Source: Halovenus sp037080055 (lineage in GTDB: Archaea; Halobacteriota; Halobacteria; Halobacteriales; Haloarculaceae). Taken from it: 64,000 bases of DNA. The DNA lies in the NCBI RefSeq assembly GCF_037080055.1, contig NZ_JBAOJI010000001.1:434001-498000 (forward strand), given 5' to 3'. The notes beneath the pieces were generated by a model. It was not told the origin of the DNA, ran no database searches, and worked only from the letters and a program-made list of their open reading frames with translations. Below, in pieces: positions 42,289 through 51,449 of the stretch (position 1 is its first letter; the number at the start of each line of letters is the position of its first letter). The position numbers and the translations under genes were made by a program.

Positions 42289-42361
42289 CCGACCCAGCCG
42301 GAGTGAAAGTGAAAGTGCCAGACTGCAGCCGTGTGTGAGTCGAAGTAACAGGAAAAGCGGG

Positions 42362-44140
42362 TCAGACGAGCAGGGCCGGTCCGAAGACCATCACGAGGAC
42401 GGCAAAGACCATGCCGATGGTGATGATGCTAGTAAAGACCGTCACGATGAGTCGGCGGTTCGGCACCGGAAGCCGAGAGACGACCGACTCCGAACTCGTC
42501 CGCAGGATGTGGCCGCCGTCGAGCGGGAAGGCCGGGATGCAGTTGAACAGTGCGAGGTTAAAATTGACCCACCACGTCCAGAACAGCAGATTGATCGCGG
42601 TGAAGACCACCCCGCCGAGCGCCGAGAGCGGCCCCTGCACAACGAAGAACGAAGCCATCTCTCCATTGAATCCGGCGAAGTTGTAGCTGACAGACGGATC
42701 GAGCAGCGTCGCGAAGGGCAGGATGAGCAGATTCGCCATGTAGACGAGAACGGAGGTCACGGCGGGGAATGCGGCGGCGTTACTCCCGTCGAGGAAGGAG
42801 AGGAACTGCTCGGCCGGATAGGTATCGACGCCGAAATCGTCAAAGGCGAAGCCGCTGTATCCATCCGCGACGATCGTCTCGGGAACTCCGAGCGTCGAAT
42901 CCCCGTCGACGGTTGCGTTGAGAATCTGACGCTCACCGTCGATATACGCCTCGACAGTAACCTCGCTGCCGGGGTCACGCTCGGCGAGTGCGGATTCGTA
43001 CGCAGAAGCGTTTGCGGTCCGCGTGTTGTCGATACGAGTGATCGTCACTCCGGTTCCGTCCGTCGGCGCGCCAGCCTCGGCGAGTGCCGTTCCCTCGGGG
43101 ATTTCGGCAACGTACGCACCGATTGGAATGGTTTCGTTGCCCCGGTTCATCGTTTCGAGAGTGGCGACCGGCCGGTCGGCGACCGCCGACGCGAAGTCGG
43201 GTTCGGTGTCGACTGCCGTGCCGTTGACCGCGGTGATGCGGGTCAGTGGATCGGTGTTGACGATCCCATCGGCGACTCCCTCAGCATGTTCGACGATGAG
43301 CAACCGTCGGTCGACGGTGACCGATTCGGCGTCGCGTCGGTCGACTTCGACAGTTCCGGCACTGTTTGCGTCGAGTTCGGCCTCCAGTTCGGAGGCGTTC
43401 TCGATCGGTGTGCCGTCGATTTCAGTGATCACGTCGCCTTGGTCGATATCGACCGATGCGGCACCGGAGCCGTCGATTGTCGCTCCGACCGGCGCACCGG
43501 GGACGACGGCGACTGAGGCGGCAAGCGGGAGCAAGAGGACGACCGCAATCGCACAGATCGCGAAGTTGTTGGTGATACCGGCGGCGAACATTCGGGTCTG
43601 TGCGCCCCGATCAGCGGCTTGCTGGTCGTCGGGGTCCGGTTCGACGAACGCACCCATCGGGATGATCGTAAACAGCGCCAGCCCCATCGATTCGATCTCG
43701 ATGTCCTCGACACGACAGAGCAGTCCGTGCCCCCCCTCGTGGACGACGAGGCCGACGAGCAGGCCAAAGACGATGGCCGGCGCGGCCGACAGCGGGAGGA
43801 AATCGTTGACTCCGGGGATCACCAGCGCGTTTTCGGGGCTCTGGAGCGTTCCGGCACCGTCGGGTTGGGCGAACACCGCGGGTACCGACAGGGCAACAGC
43901 CAAGCCGGCAATCGCCATCACGACGAGTGCGATACCGACGCCGAGATTCCCCCAGGCTCGCCAGAACCGCTTGCGCTGGGCGATCCGGTTGAGCACCGCC
44001 CGGCCGCGTTTCGTGTGGACGGTCGTGAGCGGGCCCGTGACACTGACCGAATCAGGGAGGTAGCCACGCGCACTCAACCCCATCGCAACTGCTGTATAGA
44101 GAAGGACACCGAGGAGGACCCACGTCAACAGGCCAAACAT
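42362..44140 (-). CDS. Site-2 protease-type membrane metalloprotease with PDZ domains
   Basis: 592 residues. M50 family: the zinc motif HEGGH is at 134-138 in a membrane helix, and the second motif NCIPAFPLDGGH is near residue 535. Between them a long extracytoplasmic region carries two PDZ-like domains (about 200-270 and 280-345) plus a further beta domain. It cleaves membrane-anchored substrates such as anti-sigma-like regulators in bacteria; archaeal targets are mostly unknown. ATG 44140 (MFGLLTWVLLGVL) replaces a longer in-frame start. It is divergent from the PPOX gene. Confidence 0.9.
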   Translation of the reverse strand: MFGLLTWVLLGVLLYTAVAMGLSARGYLPDSVSVTGPLTTVHTKRGRAVLNRIAQRKRFWRAWGNLGVGIALVVMAIAGLAVALSVPAVFAQPDGAGTLQSPENALVIPGVNDFLPLSAAPAIVFGLLVGLVVHEGGHGLLCRVEDIEIESMGLALFTIIPMGAFVEPDPDDQQAADRGAQTRMFAAGITNNFAICAIAVVLLLPLAASVAVVPGAPVGATIDGSGAASVDIDQGDVITEIDGTPIENASELEAELDANSAGTVEVDRRDAESVTVDRRLLIVEHAEGVADGIVNTDPLTRITAVNGTAVDTEPDFASAVADRPVATLETMNRGNETIPIGAYVAEIPEGTALAEAGAPTDGTGVTITRIDNTRTANASAYESALAERDPGSEVTVEAYIDGERQILNATVDGDSTLGVPETIVADGYSGFAFDDFGVDTYPAEQFLSFLDGSNAAAFPAVTSVLVYMANLLILPFATLLDPSVSYNFAGFNGEMASFFVVQGPLSALGGVVFTAINLLFWTWWVNFNLALFNCIPAFPLDGGHILRTSSESVVSRLPVPNRRLIVTVFTSIITIGMVFAVLVMVFGPALLV

Positions 44141-44234
44141 TACCTGTACCCTAGGCCGGTCCGGCAAAGAGGGTTTGGTCTCGACAGATCAGGTGCAGGC
44201 GGAATATTAACTACCCGGAGCACCCAGGCCCTCC

Positions 44235-44639
44235 ATGGCAGAAATTCCAGCCGAATTCCACGATCTCTTCGAGAAAGCGACGTTCGCACACGTGACGACG
44301 ATGTTCCCGAACGGACTCCCGCACACGAGCCCCGTCTGGATCGGCTACGACGAGGCCGACGACCGCCTGCTCGTCAACACGGAGCGACACCGACAGAAGG
44401 CCAAAAACGTCGAGCGAAACCCCGCCGTCTCGGCGAGCATGCTCGATCCCGACAACCCCTATCGGTTCCTTTCGGTCAGCGGCGAGGTCGAAAAGATCAC
44501 CACTGAGGGCGCACGCGAACACATCGACGAACTCTCACAGCGGTACTTCGGCGAACCCTACCCACAGGAGATCGTCAGCGAGCGCGTCATCCTCAGAATC
44601 CGGCCGGAGCGCGTCTTCTCGGCTGATCCCGACGAATAA
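44235..44639 (+). CDS. PPOX-class F420/flavin-dependent oxidoreductase
   Basis: 134 residues, a split-barrel FMN/F420-binding fold. The usual features are FAHVTTMFPNGLPHTSPVWIGYD at the N-terminus, then RLLVNTERHRQKAKNVERNPAVSASMLDPDNPYRFLSVSGEVEKI and a final VILRIRPERVFS strand. The family reduces F420-linked or flavin-linked substrates; specificity is not visible. It is convergent with lysS (24-base gap). Confidence 0.88.
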   Translation: MAEIPAEFHDLFEKATFAHVTTMFPNGLPHTSPVWIGYDEADDRLLVNTERHRQKAKNVERNPAVSASMLDPDNPYRFLSVSGEVEKITTEGAREHIDELSQRYFGEPYPQEIVSERVILRIRPERVFSADPDE

Positions 44640-44663
44640 CGACGTGTCCCAGCCTCCCGGACG

Positions 44664-46307
44664 CTACCGCTCGCGGCGGAGTCGTCCCACGACGAACTCC
44701 TCGTCCAGTCGGGCGAGGAACGGACCGAGTTTCGGGCCCTCGTCGTCGTCGAAGAACAGTCGGTAGCCGGCGCCGAAGAAATCCCCAACAGCGATGTCGT
44801 ACTCCTCGGCGAGATCGAAAATCTCGGCCTGAATCTCGTCGCCGTCGTGACCCTCCGCGACGAAGTCGGCCAGATCATCGAGCGCCGCCGCCGTCGCGTC
44901 GTCGAACGAGGCCTCGGGCATTTCCGCGCGCTTGAGTTCGTAATCGAAGGCGTTCTCGGTGAGACGGGCCCACTCCCGGGCGCGTTTGACTCGCGACAGG
45001 GCCTCTTCGATGGCCCACTCGGGCGCATCGTCGGGAATATGACCCTCCCGGCGGGCGATTTCCTCGCGCAGTTCCGGGTCGTCGGTCATCCCCAGCACGG
45101 CCGCGAAGGTGTACGGGATGCGAATCCGGTCTTCCGTGATCTCGTCGACGAGATGCGGATAGAGGCGTTCGGCCAGGTCGCGTTCACTGTCCTCGGCGTC
45201 GACTTCGCCGAAGTACACCTGCTCCAGTCGGTCGAACTCGTCGACGAGTTGGTCGATTCGCTCGATACTGAAATCCCGCTGTTTGAGCGGTTCTTTCCCG
45301 AAGAAATACCGGAATACTTCTGGTTCGAGGATGTCCAGCACCTCGCCGACGGTGACGATGTTGCCCTCCGAAGACGAGAGCGCCTCGCCCTCCAGCGTGA
45401 ACCACTCGTAGACCATCCCGACCGGCGGTTCGACGTCGACGACGTTGCGGGCGATATCGACGCCGCTGGGCCAGGAGCCCTCGGCGTGGTCCTTGCCGAA
45501 GGGCTCGAAGTCCACGCCGAGCACCTTCCACTGGGCGGGCCACTCGAAGCGCCACGGAAGTTTACCGTCGCTGAGATCGGTCGTCCCCTCGTGGCCACAC
45601 CCGTCGATGGTGTCGCCGCCTGCTTCAGCGTCGGTACAGCGATAGGAGACCGTCCCGGCGTCGAGATCCACGTCGGTGATCGTCTCGGTCAACTGCCCGC
45701 AGTTGCCACAGCGGGCGAAAAACGGCACATAGTCGTCGTCGATCTTGTTCTGGTACTGGGCGAGGGTCTCGCGGGCTTGCTCGCGGTTCTCGAGAACGTG
45801 CCGTGTCACCTCCTCAAACTCGCCGGATTCGTACAGTTCGGTGTTCGAGACAAAGTCGACGTCGACGCCGAGTTTCTCGGTTTCCAGACGGAGTAGTTCG
45901 GTGAAGTGCTCGCCGTAGGAGTCACAGCAACCGAACGGGTCGGGGATGTCGGTGTACGGCTTGCCGAGATTGCGGCCGAGTGCGCCGGCGTCGATCTCAC
46001 CGAGGCCGACGAGATTGCCGTCGAGATCCGCGAGGCGTCGGGGAATCTTTCGGAGTCGATCGCGGTCGTCGGCGGTGAAGACCTGCCGAACCTCGTGGCC
46101 GCGGTCACGGAGCACTTCGGCGACGAGATGACAGCGCAGAATCTCGTTGGCGTGGCCGATGTGGGGAACGCCGGAGGGTGAGACGCCGCCCTTGATGACG
46201 ATCGGGTCGTCGTCGCTGCGCTGTTCGACCGCATCCGCCACGGCATCGGCCCAGAAGGCGTGGTCGGTGTCGAGCACTTCGTAGGGATCGGGGTAGTCAG
46301 CTGTCAT
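44664..46307 (-). CDS. lysS: Lysyl-tRNA synthetase, class I
   Basis: 547 residues. The archaeal class I form is defined by the HIGH motif (49-52, GVSPSGVPHIGHANE) and a KMSKS-like LSSSEGN (~306). A zinc knuckle CGNCG...CTD...CGHEG (~200-235) lies between. It charges tRNA-Lys. It overlaps the stop region of pyrH upstream by 11 bases, an arrangement suggesting co-transcription of tRNA charging and pyrimidine nucleotide genes. Confidence 0.97.
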   Translation of the reverse strand: MTADYPDPYEVLDTDHAFWADAVADAVEQRSDDDPIVIKGGVSPSGVPHIGHANEILRCHLVAEVLRDRGHEVRQVFTADDRDRLRKIPRRLADLDGNLVGLGEIDAGALGRNLGKPYTDIPDPFGCCDSYGEHFTELLRLETEKLGVDVDFVSNTELYESGEFEEVTRHVLENREQARETLAQYQNKIDDDYVPFFARCGNCGQLTETITDVDLDAGTVSYRCTDAEAGGDTIDGCGHEGTTDLSDGKLPWRFEWPAQWKVLGVDFEPFGKDHAEGSWPSGVDIARNVVDVEPPVGMVYEWFTLEGEALSSSEGNIVTVGEVLDILEPEVFRYFFGKEPLKQRDFSIERIDQLVDEFDRLEQVYFGEVDAEDSERDLAERLYPHLVDEITEDRIRIPYTFAAVLGMTDDPELREEIARREGHIPDDAPEWAIEEALSRVKRAREWARLTENAFDYELKRAEMPEASFDDATAAALDDLADFVAEGHDGDEIQAEIFDLAEEYDIAVGDFFGAGYRLFFDDDEGPKLGPFLARLDEEFVVGRLRRER

Positions 46308-46992
46308 GAGTGTCCTCCGGAATCACGTCCGTGCCGTCGTGCGTTCCCTCGACTGCCCGGGAGAGGGCAGTGGGGTCGGTCCCGTCGAGAACGACCGCGC
46401 GCAAGCCAGAACGCTGGAGCAGTTTCGTCGCCAGCAGATCGACCGGCGCGTTACTGCCGGCGGACATCTCGATATCGGAGACGACATCCACGAGTTCGGC
46501 GGGAGACAGCGAGTCGAGTTTCGTCGCGTCAGGGTCCTCGTTGGGGTCGGCGTCGTAGACGCCCGGGACGCTGGTCGCGTAGATCAACAGATCGGCGTCC
46601 GTGTACTCCGCCAGCGCAGTACCGACGGCGTCGGTGGTGTGGCCGGCGACAGTGCCGCCCATGACGGGAATGTCGCCGTGGCGCAGCGCCTCGCGGGCGC
46701 GCTCGTGAGTCTCGACCGGCGTCGGGACCGCCCGGTCTTCGAGCGCGGCGATCAACAGGCGCGCGTTGAGTCGCGTCACGGCGATACCTAACTGGTCGAG
46801 TTCCATCTCGTTTGCCCCCAGTTCTCGGGCGGCACCGATGTACTCCCGGGCCGTCGGCCCGCCGCCGACGACGGCACCGACGGTGTGACCCGCGTCTTCG
46901 AGTTCCCGGAGCACCCGGCCGTACTCGGCGACGCGGTCTGATTCGACACTCGGCGCGAGCACGCTCCCGCCGATTGAGACGATCACTTTCAT
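46297..46992 (-). CDS. pyrH: Uridylate kinase
   Basis: 231 residues. An archaeal-type UMP kinase of the amino acid kinase fold: SIGGSVLAP at the N-terminus, GGGPTAREYIGAAREL (~43-58), the nucleotide loop VYDADPNEDPDATKLDSL (~145) and LLATKLLQRSGLRAVVLDG toward the end. It phosphorylates UMP to UDP using ATP. The 3' end overlaps lysS. Confidence 0.95.
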   Translation of the reverse strand: MKVIVSIGGSVLAPSVESDRVAEYGRVLRELEDAGHTVGAVVGGGPTAREYIGAARELGANEMELDQLGIAVTRLNARLLIAALEDRAVPTPVETHERAREALRHGDIPVMGGTVAGHTTDAVGTALAEYTDADLLIYATSVPGVYDADPNEDPDATKLDSLSPAELVDVVSDIEMSAGSNAPVDLLATKLLQRSGLRAVVLDGTDPTALSRAVEGTHDGTDVIPEDTHDS

Positions 46993-47336
46993 TGCATCGC
47001 CGTAACCGCGATTCCATCTTAAGGGTTGTCAAGGCCAGCGAAGCCGACGTAATCGCCCAACCAAAGCAAGCAAATGGTACATGTTCGGTAGCAACAACCA
47101 GAACATTCTGCCGGATCACGGCAGTCATACGGAGATTATTCTGGATAGAACTCTCTGGAATTATCCGTGGTTTTACAATCGATAAGACAACTTCAGATAG
47201 TAGCTTAAACAATCTAGGCACCTAAGATCGGTTCGTGAAAAGTCCGTTTTACGCTGATTCAACCTGAATGCAGCCAAACCAACACGAAGCTTCCTTTCTT
47301 TATATGCCCCTGTACCGCCATGATATGAGTGTAGAC
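46993..47336. other. AT-rich gene-free region
   Basis: About 340 bases with clearly lower GC than the flanks. No plausible gene. A weak leftward promoter for pyrH lies near 47012-47020. The rightward TATA TTTATATG at 47299-47306 serves the DUF7123 gene. The middle part (47040-47260) resembles a decayed insertion but no transposase motif or terminal repeats were found. Confidence 0.5.
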
Positions 47337-47579
47337 ATGAGCACGACACAATCCTCCGACGACACGCGGTCGAAAGAAGAACGACTACGGTCGTATCTCA
47401 AGGGGAAAGCCCAAGATGGAGAGATGTACTTCAAAAGCAAGTTCATCGCGGAGGAGGTCGGACTCTCCCCGAAAGAGATCGGAGCGCTGATGGTCAAACT
47501 CAAGAAAAATACCGTCGACCTGGAGATCGAAAAGTGGTCGTACACGAGTGCGACCACGTGGCGCATCGAACCGGCATAG
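47337..47579 (+). CDS. DUF7123-type small helix-turn-helix protein
   Basis: 80 residues from ATG 47337 (MSTTQSSDDTRS); an in-frame ATG at 47325 adds four residues and fits a leaderless start from the TATA at 47299-47306. A helical N-terminus, KEERLRSYLKGK, is followed by YFKSKFIAEEVGLSPKEIGALMVKLKK, a winged-helix-type recognition pattern, then EKWSYTSATTWRI. Small DNA-binding-like proteins of this family are common and uncharacterised in haloarchaea. It is transcribed alone. Confidence 0.78.
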   Translation: MSTTQSSDDTRSKEERLRSYLKGKAQDGEMYFKSKFIAEEVGLSPKEIGALMVKLKKNTVDLEIEKWSYTSATTWRIEPA

Positions 47580-47680
47580 TGTGTCGTGTCTGGTCCCCGC
47601 GACAACACGCCGCCCGCAACTGACGCCCACAGCCCGACGGGCCGTGGTTTTTATTGATGAACAAGCCCTAACAGACAGCG

Positions 47681-48823
47681 ATGGATAGCAGCGCCGAGAC
47701 TCCTCCCCCGGCCGAGGAGATCGCATCCGTTTTTAACGCCTACGAAGTCCGCAGGGAAGACGACACTGTCCTTTACGTCGGGGAGCCGACGATCCCCGGT
47801 CAGCAACTCGAACGGGAACTGTGGCCGCTCTTTCGGGAACGAGGATACGAACTCTCGATCCAGCGTGGCTACAAGACCAGCAACGGGATCCCGCTGTCTC
47901 GCGGCGAGTACGTCCTTGTGGCGGAACCGAACTCGATGGAACTGGACGGCATTCCCCGGACGAATCTGTTCTTGTTCGTCGCGACAATCTTCTCGACGAT
48001 GTTCGCGGGCGCGTACTTCTGGTATCAGGTGCCCCTGTTCAGCGAGCCGTGGCGGGCCATCGAGGCCTGGCCCTTTGTCGTGGCCGTGCTGGGCGTGCTC
48101 GGCGTCCACGAACTCGGCCACTACGTCATGAGCCGCTATCACAACGTGCAAGCCTCGCTTCCGTATTTCATCCCCCTGCCGACGTACATCGGCTCGATGG
48201 GGGCAGTCATCAAGATGAAAGGGAAAATTCCCGACCGAAAGGCGCTGTTCGATATCGGTGCCGCGGGACCGCTCGCGGGGCTGGCAGCGACGGTCGTAGT
48301 CACGGCAATCGGATTGCAACTCGATCCGCTGCCGGCACAGGAAGCGGCAGTTGCCCAGGCCGAAACCGGTGTCCGGTTCAACCACCCGCCGTTGCTCGAA
48401 CTGATCGCGCTCGCAACCGGTGCGACCGAACAACTCAGCAAGAACGCGATCCACCCAGTCGTCTTCGGCGGCTGGGTCGGGATGCTCGTCACGCTGTTGA
48501 ACATGTTGCCGGTCGGCCAACTCGACGGCGGACACATCCTCCGGGCGATGGTCGGCGAACAGCAGGAACGGATCGCCTCGTTCGTCCCCGCCGTGCTGTT
48601 CGGACTGGCAGGCTACCTGCTCGTCGTCGTCGACGGGATCGATTCGGTCGGCATCTGGGCGATGTGGGGGCTGTTCGCCGTCGGTCTCGCCTACGCCGGC
48701 CCGGCTGATCCGATCAACGACGAGTCGCTGGACCGGAAACGGATGGCACTCGGCGTCATCACCTTCGTTCTCGCTGCGCTCTGTTTCACGCCCATTCCGG
48801 TCGAAATCGTCGAACTCGCCTGA
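47681..48823 (+). CDS. Site-2 protease family protein
   Basis: 380 residues. M50 family with HELGHYVMSRYH (zinc ligands H143, E144, H147) and NMLPVGQLDGGHILRAM near residue 280. A soluble N-terminal domain of ~90 residues (YEVRREDDTVLYVGEPTIPGQQLERELWPLFRERGYELSIQRG) precedes at least six membrane helices, and there is no PDZ domain. It thus differs in design from the other site-2 protease at 42362-44140. Its stop abuts that of the convergent thiL. Confidence 0.9.
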   Translation: MDSSAETPPPAEEIASVFNAYEVRREDDTVLYVGEPTIPGQQLERELWPLFRERGYELSIQRGYKTSNGIPLSRGEYVLVAEPNSMELDGIPRTNLFLFVATIFSTMFAGAYFWYQVPLFSEPWRAIEAWPFVVAVLGVLGVHELGHYVMSRYHNVQASLPYFIPLPTYIGSMGAVIKMKGKIPDRKALFDIGAAGPLAGLAATVVVTAIGLQLDPLPAQEAAVAQAETGVRFNHPPLLELIALATGATEQLSKNAIHPVVFGGWVGMLVTLLNMLPVGQLDGGHILRAMVGEQQERIASFVPAVLFGLAGYLLVVVDGIDSVGIWAMWGLFAVGLAYAGPADPINDESLDRKRMALGVITFVLAALCFTPIPVEIVELA

Positions 48824-49693
48824 TCACCCGTGTGTGTAGCCCCGGTCCGGGAGTTCCTCGTCGTCGAGCGTGAGTCCTGAGCCGACAACATCGCCGATTC
48901 GCGTGAACGGAACCGAGAGTTCGTCGCGGATCTGCTCGACAGCCGAGTCAGGGACCGTACAGACGAGCTCGAAATCTTCGCCGAAGAAGGCACCCATCTC
49001 CCGTCGCTGTTCGTCTGTCTCGGCGACTTCTTCGACGACATCGGCGACCGGAAGCGGCGACTCGATTGCGAACCCGCAGTCGCTGGCTTCGGCCAACTGA
49101 TGTAGTGACCGCGCGAGACCGTCGCTACTGTCCATCATCGCCCCCGCGTGCTCGGCGAGCGTTCGGCCAGCCGGGACACGTGGGCTGAACCGGAACAACT
49201 CGTTCGCCCGGTCGGTCTCCCCGCGTTCGAACAGTTCGAGTGCGGCCCCGCTACGGCCCAGTGTTCCCGTGACACAGACGGCTTCGCCCGGCGTCGCGCC
49301 CGAGCGGAAGACCGGCTGGTCGGCCCGACCGACGACCGTCGACGCGACGGTCAGTTCCTCGTGGTCGTCGAGATCACCGCCGACGTACTCCCCGCCTGCT
49401 TGTGCACAGACGTCTCTGGCGCCACGCACGAACGATTCGATCTCCTCGTACTCCAGTGAGGTCTCGGCGTAGGCCGCGACGGCAGCAACTGGCTCCGCGC
49501 CCATCGCCGCGATATCCGACAGCGACGCGCCGATTGCCCGCCATCCCGCGGTGTAGTGAGTCGTTCCAACCGGGAAATCCGTCGACCGATGGAGCATGTC
49601 TGTCGTGACTGCAAGGCCGTCGACGACCGCCGCATCGTCGCCGGCATCGGGAATCGTCCCAGCAAGCGCCCGAAGCGCCTCACGCTCGTCCAT
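48824..49693 (-). CDS. thiL: Thiamine-phosphate kinase
   Basis: 289 residues. It phosphorylates thiamine phosphate to thiamine diphosphate. The PurM-like ATP-binding fold is seen in GDDAAVVDGLAVTTDMLHRSTDF (~20-44), the metal/ATP motif GGDLDDHEELTVASTVVG and AMMDSSDGLARSLHQLAEASDCG (~190-212) with its conserved MDxSDGL. The start is ATG 49693 (MDEREALRALAG), nine residues shorter than the longest frame. Confidence 0.94.
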   Translation of the reverse strand: MDEREALRALAGTIPDAGDDAAVVDGLAVTTDMLHRSTDFPVGTTHYTAGWRAIGASLSDIAAMGAEPVAAVAAYAETSLEYEEIESFVRGARDVCAQAGGEYVGGDLDDHEELTVASTVVGRADQPVFRSGATPGEAVCVTGTLGRSGAALELFERGETDRANELFRFSPRVPAGRTLAEHAGAMMDSSDGLARSLHQLAEASDCGFAIESPLPVADVVEEVAETDEQRREMGAFFGEDFELVCTVPDSAVEQIRDELSVPFTRIGDVVGSGLTLDDEELPDRGYTHG

Positions 49694-49848
49694 ACTGACG
49701 GTACGCCGTGGGGGCACAAAAACGACCCCACCGAAACTAACAGATTTTGTATGCTCAACATATTTGTTACGAGTGGAGTGACAACAGAGCGATTGCTTGC
49801 GGTGTGTTTAAGTCCCCCGGGTGTGGTACGGTACAACGTGTAATCAGG

Positions 49849-50904
49849 ATGAGTGGAGAGCAGGGATCGAACGAGAGAGGGGGAGTGGGGGCCCGGGCCG
49901 GAGATTATTCGCATCTCGTCGAGGAGGCTGAAGACGGTCTGTACATGCTCGACGCGGAGGGGCGCTTCGAGCTATTGAACAGCGCGTTCGTGGAGCTGAC
50001 TGGCTACGCGCGCGAGGATCTGATCGGGGCAGATCCGCAGTTAGTACTCGGGGATGGAGAGGTCGAGCGGTTCAACAGACAGATCAGGTCAGCTATCGCA
50101 TCCGACGAGACGTCGGGCTCGATGCTGACGACAGTGGTGACCAAGGGGGGCCAGCGAAAGCCCGTCGAGATTCGATTCAGCCTCTTGCCCTCGGAAAACG
50201 ACGAGTACAACGGCCTGACCGGGGTCGCGCGGGACGTTCGCGCCCGACGCCACCGCGAGCAGAAACTCGACGTGTTGAGTCGGGTGCTCAGACACAACGT
50301 CCGCAACCGCCTCAATCTGATTTTCGGCCACGCCGCGACGCTGAAAGACGCCGACGAGCAGCGGTATCGGACCGCGGCAGACAAGATCGAAAGCGCCGCG
50401 GAGGAACTGATGGAACTGAGCGAGAAGGCCCGGACGGCACAGACTGAAGTCGGGTTCAATCCCTCGGATCACAACCAAACCGATATCACAGAGTTGATCG
50501 AGCATCTGGCCGTCCAGATCCGCCGTGAGTATCCGGACGCGAAGATCAAACTCGACCTCCCGACGGAATTGATTGTCAACGCACCCACCTCCTACCGGAT
50601 CGCGATCAACGAACTCGTCGAGAACGCTATCGAACACAACCCGAACTCCCAGCCGACCGTCTGGATCCGGGTCGAGCAGACTGACGCCGCCGTGCGAACG
50701 ATCGTCGAAGACGAGTGTCCGCCGATTCCCGAGAGTGACCGACAAGCGATCAACGAGGGCAAGGAGACGCCGCTGATGCACTCGCTGGGTATCGGCCTGT
50801 GGCTGGCCAACTGGGTTGCAGACACCGTCGGCGGCGAACTCGAACTGAACAGGCGGGCAGACGACGGCGGTAACTGTGCGGTGATCGTGCTGCCGCATCG
50901 CTGA
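49849..50904 (+). CDS. PAS-domain sensor histidine kinase
   Basis: 351 residues, soluble. A PAS domain at ~20-130 (YSHLVEEAEDGLYMLDAEGRFELLNSAFVELTGY) is followed by a short coiled linker, a dimerisation/phosphoacceptor helix with His149 in VLSRVLRHNVRNRLNLIFGHA, and an HATPase domain (NELVENAIEHN, then DECPPIPESD and LGIGLWLANW). There is no membrane segment or response regulator gene nearby, so it senses an internal signal and its partner is elsewhere. Similar to the kinase truncated at the left edge. Confidence 0.9.
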   Translation: MSGEQGSNERGGVGARAGDYSHLVEEAEDGLYMLDAEGRFELLNSAFVELTGYAREDLIGADPQLVLGDGEVERFNRQIRSAIASDETSGSMLTTVVTKGGQRKPVEIRFSLLPSENDEYNGLTGVARDVRARRHREQKLDVLSRVLRHNVRNRLNLIFGHAATLKDADEQRYRTAADKIESAAEELMELSEKARTAQTEVGFNPSDHNQTDITELIEHLAVQIRREYPDAKIKLDLPTELIVNAPTSYRIAINELVENAIEHNPNSQPTVWIRVEQTDAAVRTIVEDECPPIPESDRQAINEGKETPLMHSLGIGLWLANWVADTVGGELELNRRADDGGNCAVIVLPHR

Positions 50905-50983
50905 AAAACCGGCTGTGAGTCGGTAACAGGGGCGCTGTCGGGCTTCACAACTGTTATATGACGCCGACAGGAAGGAATTGCCA

Positions 50984-51445
50984 ATGACAACAGTCTACGA
51001 CGTGCCTGCCGAGGAACTGATCGAGGCACTCGTCGAAGTGCTCTCCGAGGAAGATGCAGTCGAACAGCCAGAGTGGATCGCCTACACGAAATCCGGCGCG
51101 GACCGGGAACTGCCACCCGAGCAGGAGCAGTTCTGGACCCGCCGGACCGCGAGCCTTCTCCGAAAGGTCGCCGTCGACGGTCCCGTCGGCGTCGGTGCGC
51201 TCCAGACGGAGTACGGCGGCAGCAAACAGGGCTCGAACCGCTACCAGGTCCGCCCGAAACACAGCGCCGACGGCTCCGGCAACGTGATCCGAACCGCCCT
51301 CCAGCAGCTCGAAGAAGCCGGCTACGTCGAGACCGCAGAAGGTGAGGGCCGCAAGGTCACGCCCGACGGACAGGCGCTGCTCGACGACACCGCCGAGGAC
51401 GTCCTCGACGACCTCGACGACCCCGCGCTCGAACGCTACGCCTGA
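50984..51445 (+). CDS. rps19e: Small-subunit ribosomal protein eS19
   Basis: 153 residues. It belongs to the archaeal/eukaryotic ribosomal protein eS19, needed for 30S maturation. A helical domain contains YDVPAEELIEALVEVL, then WTRRTASLLRKVAVDGPVGVGALQTEYGG and NVIRTALQQLEEAGYVE, the conserved winged-helix core. ATG 50984 (MTTVYDVPAE) is used; an upstream ATG adds two residues. A TATA-like TTATATG at 50954-50960 gives a leader of about 5 bases. It is followed at 4 bases by a SpoIIM-like gene. Confidence 0.95.
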   Translation: MTTVYDVPAEELIEALVEVLSEEDAVEQPEWIAYTKSGADRELPPEQEQFWTRRTASLLRKVAVDGPVGVGALQTEYGGSKQGSNRYQVRPKHSADGSGNVIRTALQQLEEAGYVETAEGEGRKVTPDGQALLDDTAEDVLDDLDDPALERYA

Positions 51446-51449
51446 GGCG

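Noticed and set aside
46529..47221. 230-residue leftward frame starting in the AT-rich gap, possible transposase remnant
   Set aside because: Only its first ~65 residues lie outside pyrH; they match no transposase motif I know (no DDE signature, no HTH) and the rest is a pyrH shadow.
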